Source: Sphingomonas palmae
Lineage (GTDB): Bacteria; Pseudomonadota; Alphaproteobacteria; Sphingomonadales; Sphingomonadaceae
Direction of reading: 5' to 3'
Assembly: GCF_900109565.1 (NCBI RefSeq)
Contig: NZ_FNZZ01000003.1
Span: 186,001 to 250,000 of the forward strand
DNA: 64,000 nucleotides
Part shown: in pieces, positions 17,601 to 28,190 of the stretch
Layout of the letters: every line of letters starts with the position of its first letter
Numbering within the stretch: position 1 is the first letter of the stretch
Notes under the pieces: model-generated
Databases searched by the model: none
What the model was told of the DNA's origin: nothing
Seen by the model: only the letters and a program-made list of their open reading frames with translations
Translations under genes and position numbers: made by a program

Positions 17601-17900
17601 TCACGCCGGCATCTTGCCCCGCCAAGCAAGCGATTGCCGGTTGAGTGCGAACAGGTCGGCGCGCCCATCGATCACCGCGTTGCCGAGTTCGATCGCGCGG
17701 GTGAGCAGCGCCGTGTCGGCGTGGGCGTAGGCCGGGCGCTTCGGGATCGCGTCGTACCACACGCCACCGACTGCGGCGTCGAGCAGGATGCGTTGAAAGC
17801 AATGGTCGTTGCGCACCGGCCAGCCGCGTGGACCAGCGAGCGCTGGCATCGTCTCGCGCGTCAGCACCAGCCAGCGCTGTTCGAGCGCGTCGCGGGTCAC
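17601..17900 (-). CDS. Conserved small protein of unknown function
   Basis: A 99-residue protein with GPRGWPVRNDHCFQRILLD, VGGVWYDAI and SLAWRGKMPA, a pattern I recall from hypothetical sphingomonad proteins sometimes labelled GNAT-like; I cannot see a clear acetyl-CoA loop. The start is a GTG that overlaps the stop of the molbindin-like gene by 4 nt (GTGA), so the two are coupled. A role linked to molybdate or anion handling is possible from context only. Confidence 0.65.
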   Translation of the reverse strand: MTRDALEQRWLVLTRETMPALAGPRGWPVRNDHCFQRILLDAAVGGVWYDAIPKRPAYAHADTALLTRAIELGNAVIDGRADLFALNRQSLAWRGKMPA

Positions 17901-18103
17901 TTGCCGATCAGGACGTCGCTTGCCTTCACCAGCACGGTGACGCGGTCGCCGACTGCGAGGCTTAATTCAGCGATCGCTTCCTCGGTGATCGAGGAGGTGA
18001 CGACGTTGCCGCCGCCGATGTCGACCTTGATCGTGCCGTTGACGGCGCCCGGATTGATCGCGGTGATCGTGCCTGGGAACTGGTTGCGTGCGCTGATCTT
18101 CAT
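17897..18103 (-). CDS. Molbindin-like TOBE-domain protein
   Basis: A 68-residue single Mop/TOBE domain: MKISARNQFPGTITAINPG, then GGNVVTSSITEEAIAELSL and GDRVTVLVKASDVLIGK, the classical molbindin pattern. Such proteins oligomerise and bind molybdate or tungstate, buffering the oxyanion for cofactor synthesis. It stands upstream of and coupled to the unknown protein at 17601-17900. No mod transporter genes are nearby. Confidence 0.88.
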   Translation of the reverse strand: MKISARNQFPGTITAINPGAVNGTIKVDIGGGNVVTSSITEEAIAELSLAVGDRVTVLVKASDVLIGK

Positions 18104-18238
18104 CGTCCAAATGCCTCTTTGACGCAGCCGAGACAGCAGCGTGCCACAGCGGTCATGCGACGTGGAAGGCGCGCACGCAAGGATGGGAGCAGACAGGCGC
18201 GGGGACGACCGACAAGCCGTCGCCCCCGCGTATACGGA

Positions 18239-18463
18239 TCAGCCGTGGTGCGCCTGCGCCGCCTGTTTGCGTGCGGCGACCTTGGCGCGGTGATGCCCGA
18301 CCGCGCAGCCGATCGCGGCTCCGGCGACCGCGTGACCCTTGCCGACGAAATGCCCGCCGACGCCGCCGACCGCGGCACCCTTCAGGCAGCCTTTCGCTTC
18401 GGCGGGCGCAGTGGTGATGAGCGCGGAGGAGGCGAGTGCCAGAACGATCGCTGCGTGCTTCAC
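18239..18463 (-). CDS. Small exported glycine-zipper-like protein
   Basis: A 74-residue protein starting at a GTG with AAGGAG 7 nt upstream. The signal peptide (AAIVLALASSALITTAPAEAKG) precedes a short mature part, CLKGAAVGGVGGHFVGKGHAVAGAAIGCAVGHHRAK, with spaced glycines as in glycine-zipper or 17-kDa-antigen-like proteins. Two cysteines and four or five histidines are present. Function is unknown; association with the outer membrane is likely. Confidence 0.75.
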   Translation of the reverse strand: MKHAAIVLALASSALITTAPAEAKGCLKGAAVGGVGGHFVGKGHAVAGAAIGCAVGHHRAKVAARKQAAQAHHG

Positions 18464-18558
18464 GATGTATCTCCTTGATGGAGCATCGCTTGTGCACCCG
18501 CGCCGCTGTCGCGGCCGTGATGGCCGGGTTAAACTTCGGTCACCGACATGGAAACGAC

Positions 18559-18586
18559 GACGGCGCATCGCTGCACCGCCGCCGTC
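18559..18586 (-). terminator. Possible terminator after lpdA
   Basis: On the minus strand GACGGCG pairs with CGCCGTC across a 14-nt loop, followed by GTCGTTTCC, starting about 25 nt after the lpdA stop. The stem is short (7 bp) and the T-run is weak, so this is tentative. Confidence 0.35.
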
Positions 18587-18610
18587 TGCGTGAGTCGACT
18601 TGGATGCCGA

Positions 18611-20002
18611 TCAGATGTGGATCGGCTTGCCCGTCACTGCCATCGCGGCTTCCTTGATCGCTTCCGAGTGCGTCGGGTGCGCGTGGCAGGTGTAGGCGAT
18701 GTCCTCGCTCGTCGCGCCGAACTCCATCGCCTGCGCCGCCTGCGCGATCATCGTGCCAGCGACCGAGGCGATCGCCCAGACGCCGACGACGCGGTCGGTC
18801 TTCGCGTCGGCGATGATCTTCACGAAGCCGTCGGGCTCGTGGTTGGTCTTGGCACGGCTGTTCGCCATCATCGGGAACTTGCCGACCTTGACCTCGCCTT
18901 GCTCGCGCGCGAGCTCCTCGGTCAGGCCGACACCCGCGATCTCGGGCCAGGTGTAGACGACGCTCGGGATCACGTCGTGGTTCACGATGCCGTGCTGCCC
19001 GGCGATGTTCTCCGCGACCGCGATCCCCTCATCCTCGGCCTTGTGCGCGAGCATCGGACCCGGGATCACGTCGCCGATTGCCCACACGCCGTCAACCGAG
19101 GTACGGAAGTCGTGGTCGGTCTCGACCTGACCGCGTCCGTTCGTCGACAGTCCGATCTTGTCGAGCGCGAGCCCGTCGGTGTTGGCGCGGCGACCGATCG
19201 AGACGAGCACACAATCGGCAGTCAGCGTCGTCGCCTCGCCGCCCGCGGCCGGCTCCAGCGTCATTGTCGCGGTCGACCCGTCCGACGTGATGCCGGTAAC
19301 CTTGGTACCGAGCTTGAACTCGATGCCCTGCTTCTTGAAGATCTTGTTCGCTTCCTTCCGAATGTCGCCGTCGAAGCCGGGCAGAATCTGGTCGAGGAAC
19401 TCGACGCAGGTTACCTTAGCACCCAGCCGGCGCCACACGCTGCCGAGCTCGAGCCCGATCACGCCGCCGCCGATCACCACCATGTGCTCGGGCACCTTTG
19501 GCAGTTCGAGCGCCCCGGTCGAGTCAACGATAACCTTCTGGTCGATCTCGACACCCGGCAAGGGCGTGACGGTCGAACCGGTGGCGATGACGATGTTCTT
19601 CGCCGTCACCTTCTGGTCGGCGACGGTGACCGTGTGCGCGTCCTCGAACGCGGCGCGGCCCTTCAGCCACGTCACCTTGTTCTTCTTGAACAGGAACTCG
19701 ATCCCGCCGGTCAGCTGCTTGACCGCGTCGCGGCGCTGGCCGTGCATCGCCTCCAGGTCGAGCTCGGGCGTCACCTTGATGCCCATCTTCGCCATCGCGC
19801 CGTTCGCCGCGGCGTCGAAATATTCGGATGCGTGGAGCAGCGCCTTCGACGGAATGCAGCCGACGTTGAGGCAGGTGCCGCCCAGTGTCTCGCGGCTCTC
19901 CGCGCACGCGGTCTTGAGCCCGAGCTGCGCGGCGCGGATCGCGGCGACGTAGCCGCCGGGGCCGGCACCGATCACCAGCACGTCGTAGTCGTATTCAGCC
20001 AT
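18611..20002 (-). CDS. lpdA: Dihydrolipoyl dehydrogenase (E3)
   Basis: A 463-residue flavoprotein that reoxidises dihydrolipoamide of the 2-oxoglutarate dehydrogenase complex with NAD+. FAD motif DVLVIGAGPGGYVAA; redox disulfide in GGTCLNVGCIPSK; NAD motif VVIGGGVIGLELGSVW; second FAD motif VWAIGDV; active-site base in HAHPTHSE near the C-terminus. I start at the ATG at 20002 (MAEYDYDVLV), with GGGAG upstream. It is the last gene of the mdh-suc series on this strand. Confidence 0.96.
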   Translation of the reverse strand: MAEYDYDVLVIGAGPGGYVAAIRAAQLGLKTACAESRETLGGTCLNVGCIPSKALLHASEYFDAAANGAMAKMGIKVTPELDLEAMHGQRRDAVKQLTGGIEFLFKKNKVTWLKGRAAFEDAHTVTVADQKVTAKNIVIATGSTVTPLPGVEIDQKVIVDSTGALELPKVPEHMVVIGGGVIGLELGSVWRRLGAKVTCVEFLDQILPGFDGDIRKEANKIFKKQGIEFKLGTKVTGITSDGSTATMTLEPAAGGEATTLTADCVLVSIGRRANTDGLALDKIGLSTNGRGQVETDHDFRTSVDGVWAIGDVIPGPMLAHKAEDEGIAVAENIAGQHGIVNHDVIPSVVYTWPEIAGVGLTEELAREQGEVKVGKFPMMANSRAKTNHEPDGFVKIIADAKTDRVVGVWAIASVAGTMIAQAAQAMEFGATSEDIAYTCHAHPTHSEAIKEAAMAVTGKPIHI

Positions 20003-20080
20003 CGTACTTCTCCCGGGCATCAGGCCAGCGAAGGTGCTGGCGTCTCGCGCGGCAGGAGCGGGTGCGCCCCGAAGCACGAG

Positions 20081-20100
20081 ACCCCGGCCGAGGCCGGGGT
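20081..20100. repeat. REP-like palindrome between sucB and lpdA
   Basis: ACCCCGGC, loop CGAG, GCCGGGGT: a perfect 8-bp palindrome. Similar ACCCCGGCC..GGCCGGGGT palindromes are scattered between genes in sphingomonad genomes. Here it may stabilise the upstream sucB message or reduce read-through into lpdA. Confidence 0.5.
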
Positions 20101-20114
20101 GACGCTTGATATGA

Positions 20115-21407
20115 TTACAGGTCGATCAGGATGCGAGTCGGGTCCTCGATCGCGTTCTTGAGCGCGACCAGGAAAGTCACCGCCTCGCGACCGTCGATCA
20201 GGCGGTGGTCGTAGCTGAGCGCGAGGTACATCATCGGGCGCACCACAACCTGGCCGTTCACGACCACGGGGCGATCCTCGATGCGGTGGAGGCCCAGCAC
20301 CGCCGACTGCGGCGGGTTGATGATCGGAGTCGACATTAGGCTGCCGAACACGCCGCCGTTCGAGATCGTGAACGTGCCGCCACGCATCTCGTCCATCTTG
20401 AGCGTGCCGTCCTTGGCACGGCGGCCGAAGTCGCCGATCGTCTTCTCGATGCCCGCGACCGACAGGTCCTGCGCGTCGCGGATAACGGGCACGACCAGGC
20501 CGCCCGGCGACGACACCGCAACCGAGATGTCGGCGTAGTCGTGGTAGACGATCTCGTCCCCCTCGATCGATGCGTTGACGGATGGGATGTCCTTCAGGGC
20601 CATCGTCGCGGCCTTCACGAAGAAGCCCATGAAGCCCAGGCGGACGCCGTGCTTCTTCTCGAACAGGTCCTTGTACTTGGCGCGCGCCTCGATCACCGCG
20701 GTCATGTCGACGTCGTTGAACGTCGTCAGCATCGCGGCGGTGTTCTGCGCTTCTTTCAATCGCTTGGCGATCGTCTGGCGCAGGCGGGTCATCTTTATGC
20801 GCTCTTCGCCACGCGAAGACGCACGGCCGGCGGTGGCAGCGCCACCGTCCGACGACGCGCCCGCGACGGCGGGTGCGGCGGTCGTCTGAGGCTTGGACGA
20901 GGCTGCGGTGGCCACGTCTTCCTTGGTGATGCGGCCGTCCTTGCCGGTGCCCTTGATCGTCGAGGGATCAACGCCGTGTTCCAGCACCGCGCGGCGCACC
21001 GAGGGCGAGAGCGCGGCGGGGCCGTCGCCCGCTACAGGCGCGGTGCCGTGGTTGCCGTAGCCGCCCGCGACGGGGGCAGCGTCACCCTGCGACGGAGAGG
21101 GGGAGGGCGAACTCGCCGGCGACTGCGTCACGGCGGGCTGCGGCGCGCTCGATTGCGCAGGTGCCGAACCGCCCGCGTCCACGGTTGCCAGCAGCGCGCC
21201 GACCTCCACCGTGTCGCCGACCTTGACCGCGTGCTCGCCCATCACACCCGCCACCGGCGAGGGAACCTCGACCGACACCTTGTCGGTCTCGAGGCTCGCG
21301 ATCGGCTCGTCGGCGGCGACCTTGTCGCCCGGCTGCTTGAGCCACTCGCCGACGGTCGCTTCGGTGATCGATTCGCCCAGCGTGGGCACCAGAACTTCGG
21401 TTGCCAT
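20115..21407 (-). CDS. sucB: 2-oxoglutarate dehydrogenase E2, dihydrolipoyl succinyltransferase
   Basis: A 430-residue E2 subunit. The N-terminal lipoyl domain has the lipoylated lysine in [14 protein letters not shown] (residue about 43). A Pro/Ala/Ser linker leads to the E3-binding domain ([28 protein letters not shown]). The catalytic core ends with [14 protein letters not shown], containing the active His and Asp. It lies 27 nt after sucA in the same operon. Confidence 0.97.
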   Translation of the reverse strand: MATEVLVPTLGESITEATVGEWLKQPGDKVAADEPIASLETDKVSVEVPSPVAGVMGEHAVKVGDTVEVGALLATVDAGGSAPAQSSAPQPAVTQSPASSPSPSPSQGDAAPVAGGYGNHGTAPVAGDGPAALSPSVRRAVLEHGVDPSTIKGTGKDGRITKEDVATAASSKPQTTAAPAVAGASSDGGAATAGRASSRGEERIKMTRLRQTIAKRLKEAQNTAAMLTTFNDVDMTAVIEARAKYKDLFEKKHGVRLGFMGFFVKAATMALKDIPSVNASIEGDEIVYHDYADISVAVSSPGGLVVPVIRDAQDLSVAGIEKTIGDFGRRAKDGTLKMDEMRGGTFTISNGGVFGSLMSTPIINPPQSAVLGLHRIEDRPVVVNGQVVVRPMMYLALSYDHRLIDGREAVTFLVALKNAIEDPTRILIDL

Positions 21408-21434
21408 GATCTTTTCCTGTGTTGAGCGAAGGGG

Positions 21435-24401
21435 TCAAGCGCCGGCCGAGCCGGCCTTCTTGGTAGTGTCGGCCTCGCGCGTGCGGCGGATTTCCTCGCG
21501 CACGTTATGCCCGAGCGCGTCGGCGATCAGCGCGCCTTGCTCGGCCTGGTGGCGCTTCATCAGGCCCGTCGCGGGTGAGGCGGCAGCGGCGCGGCCGGCG
21601 TAGCGCGGACGCTTGACCGGGCAGTTCGCCATGCCGAGCACTTCCTCGATGAACGGCTCGACGAAGAACCAATAGCCGTTGTTGCGCGGTTCTTCCTGCG
21701 CCCAGACGACCTCTTCGAGGTTTGGCATCCGCGCGATCCGCTCGACCAACGACTGCGTCGGAAAGGGGTAGAGCTGCTCGACGCGCACGATCTGCGTGTG
21801 CTCGTCGCCGGCGGCATCGCGCGCCTCCATCAGGTCGTACGACACCTTGCCGGTGCACAGCACCAGCCGCTTCGTTGCCGCATCCGCGGGCGCCGCCGGG
21901 TCGGAAAGCACGCGGCGGAAATGCGTGTCGCGCTGGAAGTCCGCCGCGCTCGACACCGCCAGCTTGTGGCGGAGCAGCGATTTGGGCGTGAACACGACCA
22001 GGGGCTTGCGGAAGTTGCGGTGCATCTGCCGGCGCAGCAGGTGGAAATAGTTCGCCGGGGTGGTGCAGTTCGCGACCTGGATGTTGTCGCCCGCGCACGC
22101 CTGCAGAAACCGCTCGGGCCGGGCCGAGCTATGCTCCGGACCCTGGCCCTCGTAGCCGTGCGGCAGCAGCATCACCAGACCATTCGCGCGCAGCCACTTG
22201 GCCTCGCCGCTCGTGATGAACTGGTCGATCATGATCTGCGCGCCGTTGACGAAGTCGCCGAACTGCGCCTCCCACAGCACCAAAGTCTTCGGATCGGCGA
22301 GCGCGTAGCCGTACTCGAAGCCGAGCACGCCGTACTCGGACAAGGGCGAGTCGAGTACCTCGAAGCTGCCGTGCTCGACGTTCCACAGCGGCACGTACTT
22401 GTGCTCATCGTTCTGGTCGACCCAGACGGCGTGGCGCTGCGAGAAGGTGCCGCGGCCCGAGTCCTGGCCCGACAGGCGGACGCCGTATCCTTCCGATAGG
22501 AGCGAACCGAACGCGAGCGCCTCGCCGGTCGCCCAGTCGAAGTTCGCGCCCGACTTGAACATCTCGCGCTTAGCATCGAGCACGCGCGACAACGTCTTGT
22601 GGACCGAGATTGTGTCGGGGATCGTCGTCAGCAGCCGACCGAGCGCGTCGAACAGCTTGGGCTCGATGCCGGTATCGACGCTGCGACGCTGACTGTCGGC
22701 GTCAGCCGGCGCGTGGAGCCCCGACCAGCGACCCGCGAACCAATCGGCCTTGTTGGGCTTGTACGCCGCGCCTGCCTCGAACTCGTCCTCCAACCGCGTC
22801 GTGAACTGCTTCACATTCTCGTCGACCCACGCCTGGTCGACCACGCCTTCCTGCACCAGCCGGCGGGCATAGATGTCGCTGACGCCCGGGTGGCTGCGGA
22901 TCGCCTTGTACATGATCGGCTGGGTGAAGCCCGGCTCGTCGCCCTCGTTGTGGCCGAAGCGGCGATAGCACCACATGTCGATCACCACGTCGCGGTGGAA
23001 CTTCTGCCGGTACTCGATCGCCATCTTGGTGGCGAAGGTGACCGCCTCGGGATCGTCCCCGTTGACGTGGAAGATCGGCGCCTGGACGCCCTTCGCCACG
23101 TCGGACGGGTAGGGCGAGGAGCGCGCGAACTGCGGGCTGGTGGTGAAGCCGATCTGGTTGTTGATGACGAAGTGGACGCAGCCGCCGGTGTTGTAGCCGC
23201 GGATACCGGAGAAGCCGAAGCACTCCCAAACGATGCCTTGCCCCGCGAAGGCGGCGTCACCGTGAATCAGGACGGGCAGCGAACGCGAGTGCGTGTCGAG
23301 GTCGCCCGCGATCGTCTGGATCGCGCGGATCTTGCCGAGCACGACCGGGTCAGCGGCCTCGAGGTGCGAGGGGTTGGCGACCAGGCTCATGTGCACCTTG
23401 TGGCCGTCGAACTCGCGGTCGGTCGAGGTGCCGAGGTGGTACTTTACATCACCCGATCCACCGATGTCGTCGGGGTTGGCGCTGCCGCCCGCGAATTCGT
23501 GGAAGATGACGCGCAGCGGCTTGCTCATCACGTTGGCGAGCACGTTCAACCGGCCGCGATGCGCCATGCCGAACACGATCTCGTTGACGCCTGCCGCCCC
23601 GCCGTACTTGATCAGGCTCTCCAGCGCGGGGATCATACTCTCGCCGCCGTCGAGGCCGAAGCGCTTCGTGCCCACGTACTTGCGGCCGAGGAACTTCTCC
23701 CACTGCTCGGCCTCGATCACCTTGTTGAGGATCGCCTTCTTGCCCTCGGGCGTGAACTCGATCGCCTTGTTCTTGCCCTCCATGCGGTCCTGGAGAAAGC
23801 GGCGCTCCTCGACATCGGCAATGTGCATGTATTCGAGGCCGACATTGCCGCAGTAATTCGCGCGCAGCGTGTCGACGACCTCGCGTACGGTTGCCCACTC
23901 TAACCCGAGCGTACCGCCGAGATAGACGGGCCGGTCGATGTCGTTGTCGGTGAAGCCGTAATATTCGGTCTTCAGATCCTCGGGCAACTCACGCAGCCCC
24001 GAGAGGCCGAGCGGGTCGAGGTTCGCCGCCAGATGGCCGCGCACGCGGTAGGTGCGCACCAGCATCTGTACGCGGATCGAATCGCCCGCGGCGCGGATGA
24101 TGTCGTCCTTCGAAGGGGCGGGGGCAGTCGAGGCGGGCTTCGCGCCGCCCTTCGCGGGCTTGGGCGCGGGCTCCATCTGCGTCGGATCGAGCGCGGCGGT
24201 CAGGTCGTCGGTGGTGGTGAGCGGCCAGCGCTGGTTGGTCCAAGACGGCGAGCTGCTCGCGCCCTCGAGTCCTTCGAAGAAGGTGCGCCAGCCCGGCTCG
24301 ACGCTGTCGGGCGCGGACTTGTAGCGGGCGTAGAGCGTGTCGATGAACGCGGGGCTGACGCCGCCGGCGATGTCGCTGAAATCCTGACCTTCGAAGCCCA
24401 T
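21435..24401 (-). CDS. sucA: 2-oxoglutarate dehydrogenase E1
   Basis: A 988-residue thiamine-diphosphate enzyme that decarboxylates 2-oxoglutarate and succinylates the E2 lipoyl group. The ThDP-binding region is GDAAFAGQGIVWE through VINNQIGFTT, with GMAHRGRLNVL and GFGH-type FGHNEGDEPGFTQP blocks, and the C-terminal transketolase-like half (YGYEGQGPEHSSARPERFLQ). I start at ATG 24401 (MGFEGQDFSD), the conserved N-terminus; an ATG at 24413 in the same frame would add 4 residues. Confidence 0.97.
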   Translation of the reverse strand: MGFEGQDFSDIAGGVSPAFIDTLYARYKSAPDSVEPGWRTFFEGLEGASSSPSWTNQRWPLTTTDDLTAALDPTQMEPAPKPAKGGAKPASTAPAPSKDDIIRAAGDSIRVQMLVRTYRVRGHLAANLDPLGLSGLRELPEDLKTEYYGFTDNDIDRPVYLGGTLGLEWATVREVVDTLRANYCGNVGLEYMHIADVEERRFLQDRMEGKNKAIEFTPEGKKAILNKVIEAEQWEKFLGRKYVGTKRFGLDGGESMIPALESLIKYGGAAGVNEIVFGMAHRGRLNVLANVMSKPLRVIFHEFAGGSANPDDIGGSGDVKYHLGTSTDREFDGHKVHMSLVANPSHLEAADPVVLGKIRAIQTIAGDLDTHSRSLPVLIHGDAAFAGQGIVWECFGFSGIRGYNTGGCVHFVINNQIGFTTSPQFARSSPYPSDVAKGVQAPIFHVNGDDPEAVTFATKMAIEYRQKFHRDVVIDMWCYRRFGHNEGDEPGFTQPIMYKAIRSHPGVSDIYARRLVQEGVVDQAWVDENVKQFTTRLEDEFEAGAAYKPNKADWFAGRWSGLHAPADADSQRRSVDTGIEPKLFDALGRLLTTIPDTISVHKTLSRVLDAKREMFKSGANFDWATGEALAFGSLLSEGYGVRLSGQDSGRGTFSQRHAVWVDQNDEHKYVPLWNVEHGSFEVLDSPLSEYGVLGFEYGYALADPKTLVLWEAQFGDFVNGAQIMIDQFITSGEAKWLRANGLVMLLPHGYEGQGPEHSSARPERFLQACAGDNIQVANCTTPANYFHLLRRQMHRNFRKPLVVFTPKSLLRHKLAVSSAADFQRDTHFRRVLSDPAAPADAATKRLVLCTGKVSYDLMEARDAAGDEHTQIVRVEQLYPFPTQSLVERIARMPNLEEVVWAQEEPRNNGYWFFVEPFIEEVLGMANCPVKRPRYAGRAAAASPATGLMKRHQAEQGALIADALGHNVREEIRRTREADTTKKAGSAGA

Positions 24402-24415
24402 CACACACCTCATGT

Positions 24416-24460
24416 CTCGCCGGCGAAGGCGAGGGTGGGGCCGGCCGCCTCGAAGGCGGC
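24416..24460. repeat. Two small hairpins in the sucD-sucA gap
   Basis: CTCGCC-ggcgaa-GGCGAG (24416-24433) and GCCGCCT-cga-AGGCGGC (24444-24460) are adjacent perfect stems in the 138-nt gap between sucD and sucA. Neither is followed by a T-run in the transcribed direction. They look like the palindromic intergenic elements frequent in sphingomonads, and may be RNase-resistant spacers in the operon mRNA. Confidence 0.4.
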
Positions 24461-24539
24461 AATCGGACGAGCGCGGGTGGCCCCGGTTACAAGCGCCCGT
24501 CCGTCATTCACGTGTCGCCCGCGAACGGACGACAGCGCC

Positions 24540-25424
24540 TCAACCCTTCAGCACCTCGAGCAGCGTCGAGCCGAGCTCGCTCGGGCTTGCCGCAACCTTG
24601 ATGCCGGCCGCTTCCATCGCCGCGATCTTGCTCTCGGCGTCGCCCTTGCCGCCCGACACGATCGCGCCGGCGTGGCCCATGCGACGGCCCGGAGGCGCGG
24701 TGCGGCCCGCGATGAAGCCGGCCATCGGCTTCTTGCGACCGCGCTTCGCCTCGTCCTTCAGGAACTGTGCCGCCTGCTCCTCGGCGTCGCCGCCGATCTC
24801 GCCGATCATGATGATCGACTCGGTCGCGTCGTCAGCGAGGAACAGCTCCAGCACGTCGATGAAGTTGGTGCCGTTGACCGGATCGCCGCCGATGCCGACC
24901 GCGGTGGTCTGGCCCAGGCCGGCGTTCGAGGTCTGGAACACCGCCTCGTAGGTGAGCGTGCCCGAGCGGCTGACGACGCCGACCGAGCCTTTACGGAAGA
25001 TGTTGCCCGGCATGATGCCGATCTTGCACTCGCCCGGCGTCAGCACGCCGGGGCAGTTCGGGCCGATCAGCCGCGACTTCGAACCCGACAGCGCGCGCTT
25101 GACGCGGACCATATCGAGTACCGGAATGCCTTCGGTGATGCAGACGATCAGTGGCACCTCGGCGTCGATCGCCTCAAGGATCGAGTCCGCGGCGAAGGGC
25201 GGCGGCACGTACACCGCGCTGGCGGTCGCGCCGGTGGCGGCGACGGCCTCGTGCACCGTGTTGTAGATCGGCAGACCGAGGTGCTCGGTTCCGCCTTTGC
25301 CCGGCGTCACGCCGCCGACCATCTGCGTACCGTAGTCGAGTGCCGCCTGCGTATGGAAGCTGCCGGTGTTGCCGGTCATCCCTTGCGTGATGACCTTGGT
25401 ATTCTTGTCGACGAGGATGCTCAT
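24540..25424 (-). CDS. sucD: Succinate-CoA ligase, alpha subunit
   Basis: A 294-residue alpha subunit that makes succinate from succinyl-CoA with ATP or GTP formation. CoA-binding segment [14 protein letters not shown]; phosphorylated histidine in [16 protein letters not shown]; also [21 protein letters not shown]. It lies 23 nt downstream of mdh. The beta subunit gene sucC, which usually precedes sucD, is absent from the window and must be elsewhere. Confidence 0.97.
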   Translation of the reverse strand: MSILVDKNTKVITQGMTGNTGSFHTQAALDYGTQMVGGVTPGKGGTEHLGLPIYNTVHEAVAATGATASAVYVPPPFAADSILEAIDAEVPLIVCITEGIPVLDMVRVKRALSGSKSRLIGPNCPGVLTPGECKIGIMPGNIFRKGSVGVVSRSGTLTYEAVFQTSNAGLGQTTAVGIGGDPVNGTNFIDVLELFLADDATESIIMIGEIGGDAEEQAAQFLKDEAKRGRKKPMAGFIAGRTAPPGRRMGHAGAIVSGGKGDAESKIAAMEAAGIKVAASPSELGSTLLEVLKG

Positions 25425-25447
25425 CGGGGGTCCTTTTCGTCAGCCGT

Positions 25448-26533
<1,086 letters not shown>

Positions 26534-27628
26534 TTATCCCTGGCCGTGTCCCTGTGCCAGATAGTCCTCCGACCGCATCTCTTCCAAGCGGCTCACCGTG
26601 CGTTCGAACTCGAACCGTCCGTCGCCGACAGGATAGAGCTGGTCGGGCTGCGCGTCGGCGGCGGCGAGCAGCTTGACCTTGTACTCGTACAACGCGTCGA
26701 TCAGGCTGACGAAGCGCGCCGCTTCGTTGCGCATGTCGGGACCGAGCTGCGGAATGCCGACGAGAATGACGGTGTGATAGCGCCGCGCGATGCAGAGATA
26801 GTCCCCTGGTCCGCGCGCCTCGCCGCACAGCCGCTTGAAGCTGAATACCGCGACACCCTTCAACGCCTTGGGCACGTGGAGCGTGCGGCCCTGCACCGAC
26901 AGCTCCTCGCTCGGCACGTGCTCGCGATCCTCGGACGGATAGTCGGTCAGCCGAAAGAACGCGTCGGAAAGCTGCCGCGTCGCCTCCGCGCCGTTGGGCA
27001 CGAGCCACGTGTCCTGCTGACCCAGCCGGTCACGGCGGTAATCGACCGGGCCGTTGAGTGCCAACACGTCGAGCCGCTCGCCGATGAGTGCGATGAAGGG
27101 CAGGAAATGTTCACGATTAAGCCCGTTTCTGTAGAGCTCGCCCGGCGCGCGGTTGCTGGTGGTGACGATCGTCACCCCCGCCTCGATCATCGCGGTGAAC
27201 AGCCGCGACAGGATCATCGCGTCGGGCGAGTTGGTCACCATCATCTCGTCAAACGCGAGCAGGCGGGCGTCCTCAGCGAGCGCTCGGGCGACGGGCAGGA
27301 TCGGATCGCCCGCTTCCTTGCGACGCTCGACCGCAATGCGGCCGTGAACCTCGATCATGAACTCGGCGAAATGGACCCGGCGCTTCGCGGGCACGTCGAC
27401 GTGATCGAAGAACAGGTCCATCAGCATCGACTTGCCGCGGCCCACATCGCCCCACAGGTAAACACCCTTTGCCGGAACCACCCGTTTCCGGAATAATCCG
27501 GTGGTCCGAGGATGCTCCAACTCGTTCGCAAGCGCGTCGAGGCGGTCGGCGGCCGCGGCCTGCTCGGTATCGGGGCGGAGCTCGTCCGCGGCGATCAGCG
27601 CATCGTAGGCGGCGCGGACACCTGCCAT
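26534..27628 (-). CDS. zapE: Cell division protein ZapE (AFG1-like ATPase)
   Basis: A 364-residue P-loop ATPase. Walker A is WGDVGRGKSMLMDLF and Walker B is LLAFDEMMVTN; the sensor region TSNRAPGELYRNGLNREHFLPFI is typical of AFG1/ZapE. In Escherichia coli ZapE acts on the FtsZ ring under stress; mitochondrial homologues assist respiratory-chain assembly. The ATG overlaps the thioesterase stop by one base (TGATG), so the genes are coupled. Confidence 0.93.
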   Translation of the reverse strand: MAGVRAAYDALIAADELRPDTEQAAAADRLDALANELEHPRTTGLFRKRVVPAKGVYLWGDVGRGKSMLMDLFFDHVDVPAKRRVHFAEFMIEVHGRIAVERRKEAGDPILPVARALAEDARLLAFDEMMVTNSPDAMILSRLFTAMIEAGVTIVTTSNRAPGELYRNGLNREHFLPFIALIGERLDVLALNGPVDYRRDRLGQQDTWLVPNGAEATRQLSDAFFRLTDYPSEDREHVPSEELSVQGRTLHVPKALKGVAVFSFKRLCGEARGPGDYLCIARRYHTVILVGIPQLGPDMRNEAARFVSLIDALYEYKVKLLAAADAQPDQLYPVGDGRFEFERTVSRLEEMRSEDYLAQGHGQG

Positions 27629-28101
27629 CAGCCGGCGCTCGGCTTGCGGATGGTGCCGGAGAATTCGGCGATGGTCATGTCGAGTTGCACGAGCAGCCCG
27701 CGTACGAAGATCAGGCGGCGTGTCTCACGCAAGATTTCGACCTGCGCTTCCAGCGGTTCGCCGACGCGCCCCGCGCCGATGAAGTGGGTGTTGAGGTCGA
27801 GCGTCACCGCTGGCCCGGCCGAGAGCACACCGAAACTGCGGAGTGCCGCGAACAGCGCGACGTCGATGAAGCCGAGCAGCGCGCCGCCGTGAACGTTGTT
27901 GCCGAAGTTCGAGTGGCGATGTTCCGGCATCATGCGAACGCGGGCGAGCGCGTCTTCCTGCCGAACGATCACGTCGCCTAGAAACGAGTTGAAGCGGGTA
28001 TCGTCGCGGAAGCGCCAGTGCATCCAGCCCGGATGGTCGGGATGTTCGTCGAAGAGGAAGGCGCGCGAGGGTGCGGCGTCGCTGTGGTCGCTACGGTCCA
28101 T
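27628..28101 (-). CDS. PaaI-type hotdog thioesterase
   Basis: A 157-residue single hotdog domain. The signature HSNFGNNVHGGALLGFIDVALF holds the conserved Asn/Gly/Asp active-site region of PaaI-like acyl-CoA thioesterases, and LDLNTHFIGAGRVGEPLEA is the following beta-strand pair. Substrate cannot be told from sequence. It sits just upstream of and coupled to zapE. Confidence 0.88.
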   Translation of the reverse strand: MDRSDHSDAAPSRAFLFDEHPDHPGWMHWRFRDDTRFNSFLGDVIVRQEDALARVRMMPEHRHSNFGNNVHGGALLGFIDVALFAALRSFGVLSAGPAVTLDLNTHFIGAGRVGEPLEAQVEILRETRRLIFVRGLLVQLDMTIAEFSGTIRKPSAG

Positions 28102-28190
28102 GCTGATCCAGTCGTGCCGGCGGCGGAAACGTGTTCAGGCACGCGCCGCGGCAGGACCGGCATGAACAGTGGCGTGAAGCGGCTGGCGGA